Positions 15,282 to 18,357 of a stretch of DNA of 18,357 nucleotides are shown here, one piece after another. Source of the DNA: Nitrospirota bacterium (GTDB lineage: Bacteria; Nitrospirota; Thermodesulfovibrionia; Thermodesulfovibrionales; JdFR-85); contig JAADGU010000056.1 of NCBI GenBank assembly GCA_013152195.1, positions 1 through 18,357 on the forward strand, in the 5' to 3' direction. The position numbers and the translations under genes were made by a program. Under the pieces are notes generated by a model, which was not told where the DNA came from, searched no databases, and saw only the letters and a program-made list of their open reading frames with translations. Position 1 is the first letter of the stretch. Every line of letters starts with the position of its first letter.

Positions 15282-17389
15282 TTATTCCTTACCTGGTTCT
15301 CTTTCTGCTTTCCTCTCTTTAATAAGCTTCTGTGCAATGTGCCCGGGGACATCTTCATAGTGAGAAAACTCCATGGAGTATATCCCCCTGCCGGAGGTGA
15401 GACTGTGCAGCTGGTTGGCATATGTAAGCATCTCCGCCATGGGAACAAGGGCCGTTATCTTCTGGTTTCCCCCGGCCTGGGGCTCCACGCCCTGAACCTT
15501 TCCCCTCTTTGCATTCAGGTCTCCGATAACAGAGCCGAGGGCGTCATCAGGTGTGGTCACCTCAACCCTCATAACGGGTTCAAGCAATACCGGTTTTGCC
15601 TCGGATGCAGCCTTTTTTATGGCCATGGAGCCTGCGATCTTAAACGCCATCTCCGAGGAATCAACAGAGTGATACGAGCCGTCAAAGAGCGTAACCTTTA
15701 CATCCACCATGGGATAACCTGCCAGTGCACCCGCCCTCAGGGTCTCTATAACTCCTTTCTCTACTGCAGGGATATATTGCCTCGGGATCACGCCACCGAC
15801 TATCCTGTTAACAAACTCAAATCCTCCGCCCCTTGGCAGTGGTTCTATCTCAATCCAGCAGTCTCCATACTGCCCCCTTCCGCCTGACTGCTTCTTGTAT
15901 TTCCCCTGTGCCCTGGCATGAGCCCTTATGGTCTCACGATAAGGAATCTTCGGGGTCTTCATCTCTACATCAACACCAAACTTTCTCTTTAATTTCTGAA
16001 TAGCTATCTCGATATGCACCTGCCCCATACCTGAGAGCAGCATCTCGTTTGTCTCCTCATCCCTGTGAAACCTCAGGGTCGGGTCCTCCTCAAGCATCCG
16101 GTGCAGACCAGAGCTGACTTTTTCCTCATCGCCCTTGCTCCTTGGCGCAATGGCATAAGGATATAATTGGCTCAGAAAAGCTCACTTTTTCAAAGACCAC
16201 AGGGTTTGCCGCATCGCAGAGCGTGTCACCGGTATTGGTCGCCTTCAGTTTTGCCACCACCCCTATCTCCCCGGGCCCAAGGGTCTGGGTGGGAACATGC
16301 TTCTTCCCGAAGAGGTAAAAAACCTGCCCGATTCTCTCTTTAGCATCTGATGAGGAGTTATAGACGGTTGAATCAGCATTAAGGCTGCCCGAGTAAACCC
16401 TCATAAGGGTAAGCTTACCTGTAAACGGATCGGCAATGGTCTTGAAGACATAAGCTGAAAAGGGCTCATTCTCATCCGGCTGCCTCAGCACCTCAGAGCC
16501 GTCCCCGGGATTTCTGCCCCTGACAGGGCTTATCCGCGCCATCTCCCCAGGTGAGGGAAGACACAGGACTGCTGTATTCATGAGCAGGTCAATGCCCCGG
16601 TTCTGAGTGGCAGAACCACAAACCACCGGGATAAACTTCCTGGTAAGGGAGCCCTCTTTTACGCCCCCGAGAATCTCCTCTTCTGTCAGCTCACCTCCAT
16701 CAAGATACCGCTCAAGAAGGGCATCATCGGATTCCGCTATCTTTTCTACAAGCTTTTTCCTGTAATTCCCGGCATCTTCTGCAAGCTCTGAGGGCACGTC
16801 AACCTCTTTTGTCCCCTTTTGTCCCCCCGTCTTCAAAACGATATGCCTTCATCCTTACTATATCCACAATACCCTCAAAGGAAGCACCCTCCCCCATCGG
16901 GATATTCAGTGCAATGGCCTCTGTCTCAAAAGATTTCTCCAAATCACTGATTGCACGTGTAAAATCGGCATTCTCCCTGTCCATCTTGTTAATAAATATA
17001 ATCCTCGGAAGTTCAAACTCACAGGCATATTTCCATATCTTCTCGGTCTCTGCCTTGACGCCTGATATTGCGCTGACTATTATTAATGCCCCATCCGATA
17101 CCCTCAGACAGCCCCTTGCATCCTCTATAAAATTAATAAACCCCGGCGTATCTATGATATTCATCCTGCAGGCATTCCAGTCACAATAGGCAACTGCAGA
17201 AGATATGGTGATTTTCCGCTCTATCTCTTCAGGATCAAAATCGGTTACAGTATTCCCTGCCTCCACGCTTCCCATCCTGTCAATGGCACCTGCACTGTAA
17301 AGTATGGCCTCCACTAAAGAGGTCTTGCCAGCACCACCATGTGCCACAATCGAAAAGTTCCTGATCATGGAAACATCATGTTTAGCCAT
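15282..17389 (-). pseudogene. fusA: EF-G2-type elongation factor gene, broken by two frameshifts
   Basis: Three consecutive reading frames together encode one EF-G-like GTPase. Part 1 (17389-16799) has G1 AHGGAGKTS (16-24), DTPGF (80-84) and NKMD (134-137). Part 2 (to 16126) holds the rest of the G domain and domain II. Part 3 (to 15282) holds domains III-V, ending KERKAEREPGKE. The first break is a tandem copy of a 10-base unit (16807-16826): deleting one copy joins EDGGTK to EVDVPSE. The second is one extra base near 16157: without it the frame reads ISYAIAPRSKGDEEKVSSGL into part 3. Removing 10 + 1 of 2,108 bases leaves 2,097, exactly 699 codons. The paralogue type is shown by AHGG for AHID and Phe for the catalytic His in DTPGH. 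A main fusA should exist elsewhere. Assembly error remains possible. Confidence 0.85.
16807..16826. repeat. 10-bp tandem duplication causing a frameshift
   Basis: TTTTGTCCCC occurs at 16807-16816 and again at 16817-16826. On the coding strand this is GGGGACAAAA twice. A 10-base insertion shifts the frame by one and leads to a TGA at 16799. One copy gives an uninterrupted, family-like sequence. Confidence 0.9.
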
Positions 17390-17426
17390 ACAACCCCCTG
17401 TTTTTAACGGAATTCATATAGTTAAT

Positions 17427-17852
17427 TTACTCGAGTATCTCTTCGACAACGGGCTTGTACTCCGTATTTTTCTCCATTCTCAGACTGAATAGTCTGGCAG
17501 CAATGAACGTAAGAATAAAGAGACCAAAACCACCGACTGCAGAAAGCAGGTCAGGATCAACTCCACTGAAGATGCGGGGAAGGAACTCCTTGCCAAGGAC
17601 CGCTCCGATTATGAGCGCAAGTGCAGGGAGACCATAAATAAGAATCGTGCCTTTCAGATATGTATAGGATTTAAATACAACCTTGACCTTCTGTCCCTCT
17701 TTTGCCTTGGCTATATTGAGCGCATCTATAAGTGCCCCGGCATCAGAAACATGACATAACCCCTCGCTACACTTGTCACAGGCACTCTTGCGCTCAACAA
17801 GAACCTTTGCAGTTACCCCATCAATACTCTTCACAATGCCGACTTCTTCCAT
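17427..17852 (-). CDS. SoxR-reducing / RseC-family inner-membrane protein
   Basis: The 141-residue protein belongs to the RseC/MucC family, some members of which keep SoxR reduced or act with the Rnf electron-transfer complex. The N-terminal part is MEEVGIVKSIDGVTAKVLVER, followed by the Cys cluster C25-x2-C28-x4-C33, the family's conserved site. Two membrane segments lie at about 67-90 (KGTILIYGLPALALIIGAVL) and 101-123. The ATG at 17852 has no ribosome binding site, but the N-terminus matches the family. It precedes the EF-G2 gene by 37 bases, likely in one transcript. No Rnf or rpoE genes are in the window, so its partner is unknown. Confidence 0.85.
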   Translation of the reverse strand: MEEVGIVKSIDGVTAKVLVERKSACDKCSEGLCHVSDAGALIDALNIAKAKEGQKVKVVFKSYTYLKGTILIYGLPALALIIGAVLGKEFLPRIFSGVDPDLLSAVGGFGLFILTFIAARLFSLRMEKNTEYKPVVEEILE

Positions 17853-17926
17853 AATATTACTATTTTAACATAAAGAACTTTATCTCTACCATAATACCAA
17901 CACCCCAAAACAGAGACAGTAGGATG
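17853..17926. other. Upstream region of the RseC-family gene
   Basis: AT-rich DNA before the start at 17852. ATAAAG (17870-17875) and CTTTAT (17878-17883) form a small palindrome. No promoter better than chance is visible. Confidence 0.3.
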
Positions 17927-17986
17927 GAAAGGGAAACGGATACAGAGTTTGAACGGATTTAATTATCATTTTTGCCTCACCCGGAT

Positions 17987-18004
17987 TCCCGAAGTACTTC
18001 GGGA
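17987..18004. repeat. Perfect 18-base palindrome
   Basis: TCCCGAAGTACTTCGGGA reads the same on both strands. It is the core of the inverted-repeat element and shares CCCGAA/TTCGGG with the hairpin at about 8606-8622. Confidence 0.9.
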
Positions 18005-18009
18005 TCGGA

Positions 18010-18028
18010 GACAGACAGGATGTCTGTC
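18010..18028. repeat. REP-like hairpin
   Basis: GACAGACA and TGTCTGTC form a perfect 8-base stem with loop GGA, six bases after the 18-base palindrome. Confidence 0.85.
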
Positions 18029-18064
18029 GAGAATGAGTGAAAGCTTTGTATCTGTTTCCCCTTC

Positions 18065-18147
18065 TAAAAGCTGACCGGGTTTTCACCTGCAGTCCTGCTA
18101 CTCACCTGATGACTCATAAAAGAATGTTACCGAAGCAACAGTTAATG
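18065..18147. other. Spacer with the probable end of an insertion sequence
   Basis: Short non-coding stretch between the inverted-repeat element and the transposase stop. The part TGATGACTCATAAAAGAATG (from about 18108) followed by TTACC may be the terminal repeat of the insertion sequence, but the other end is outside the window and cannot confirm this. Confidence 0.3.
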
Positions 18148-18357
18148 TCAGTGATTATTCATGTAAATAATATTAAAGATTTTAGCAAGTTTCTTCTCCA
18201 TGGCTTTTCTCAGCCTAAAAGGATTTAGTTGTTCGAAATCTTTTTTAAGAGAACTTTTTACTTCATTTGAGATATCAGTTGATTCCATAACTCTTTGATA
18301 GGGAGTTTTAGGTGTATCATATCTCTTAATAGTCTTGGAAGCAAGACATTTTTTCTC
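18148..18357 (-). CDS. C-terminal end of an integrase-core transposase, cut by the window edge
   Basis: The last 69 residues of a protein read in frame from the right edge to a TGA at 18148. The segment IKRYDTPKTPYQRVMES, then ISNEVKSSLKKDFEQLNP and FRLRKAMEKKLAKIF, is the characteristic tail of IS481/ISNCY-like transposases with a DDE integrase core. The usual pattern there is YDxPKTPYQRLLES...LNPxxLxxxI. The catalytic core itself lies outside the window. Base composition is clearly more AT-rich than the neighbouring genes, consistent with recent arrival. Whether the gene is intact cannot be told. Confidence 0.75.
   Translation of the reverse strand, partial: EKKCLASKTIKRYDTPKTPYQRVMESTDISNEVKSSLKKDFEQLNPFRLRKAMEKKLAKIFNIIYMNNH

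Larger units (their letters stand above)
17927..18064. mobile_element. MITE-like inverted-repeat element, 138 bp
   Basis: The ends are inverted repeats of 21 bases, 18 matching: left 17927-17947 contains GGGAAACGGATACAGAG, and right 18044-18064 is the complement of a sequence containing GGGGAAACAGATACAAAG. The interior has an 18-base perfect palindrome (17987-18004) and a hairpin GACAGACA-GGA-TGTCTGTC (18010-18028). It codes for nothing recognisable. It lies 83 bases from the end of a transposase gene. The GGA-loop hairpin resembles REP-type elements. Element size and the CCCGAA/TTCGGG core match the element at 8567-8707. Confidence 0.6.

Noticed and set aside
16126..16836. Part 2 of the EF-G2 gene as an independent protein
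   Set aside because: It begins mid-domain with a TTG inside the previous frame; both junctions are explained by small insertions.
18037..18228. 63-residue plus-strand ORF over the right-hand repeats
   Set aside because: It crosses the element end and lies antisense to the transposase tail; no ribosome binding site or domain.

Overview
The window looks like chromosomal DNA from a Gram-negative bacterium. It carries a type IV pilus secretin, lipoprotein signal peptides and an RseC-family inner-membrane protein. Gene content and style fit a Nitrospirota- or deltaproteobacteria-like lineage, but that placement is an inference and the sequence alone does not prove it. Nearly all genes are on the minus strand; only infB, its short leader ORF and a DciA-like gene are on the plus strand.

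Layout, right to left along the minus-strand transcription units. (1) At 18148-18357 is the C-terminal end of an integrase-core transposase running off the window. Next to it is a ~138-bp inverted-repeat (MITE-like) element with two strong palindromes. (2) An RseC-family membrane protein is followed by an EF-G2-type elongation factor gene. That gene is broken by a 10-bp tandem duplication and a second 1-bp insertion. (3) tig-clpP-clpX is the usual chaperone/protease cluster, with a clear sigma70-type promoter before tig and a hairpin abutting the clpX ribosome binding site. (4) On the plus strand, infB and a dciA-like gene converge on clpX. (5) The divergent rpmB shares its promoter DNA with a putative 13-codon leader ORF of infB. 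(6) A second MITE-like element and a 20-bp tandem repeat lie upstream of DUF503-rbfA-nrnA-truB. This is the tail of the classical nusA-infB operon, here detached from infB and in opposite orientation. (7) pilMNOPQ follows, with tightly overlapping genes read from a strong promoter whose predicted start site falls on the pilM initiation codon. After it come two small lipoprotein genes, the last cut by the left edge.

Functionally the window joins translation and ribosome maturation (infB, rpmB, rbfA, truB, DUF503, nrnA), protein folding and turnover (tig, clpP, clpX), helicase loading (dciA-like) and type IV pilus assembly. The housekeeping genes look ordinary. The points that stand out are the two-lesion EF-G2 pseudogene, the leaderless pilM promoter, the infB leader ORF with hairpin, the two ~140-bp inverted-repeat elements, and the dismantled infB operon. 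I did not find a CRISPR array, tRNA, rRNA, or any clearly new multi-gene system.
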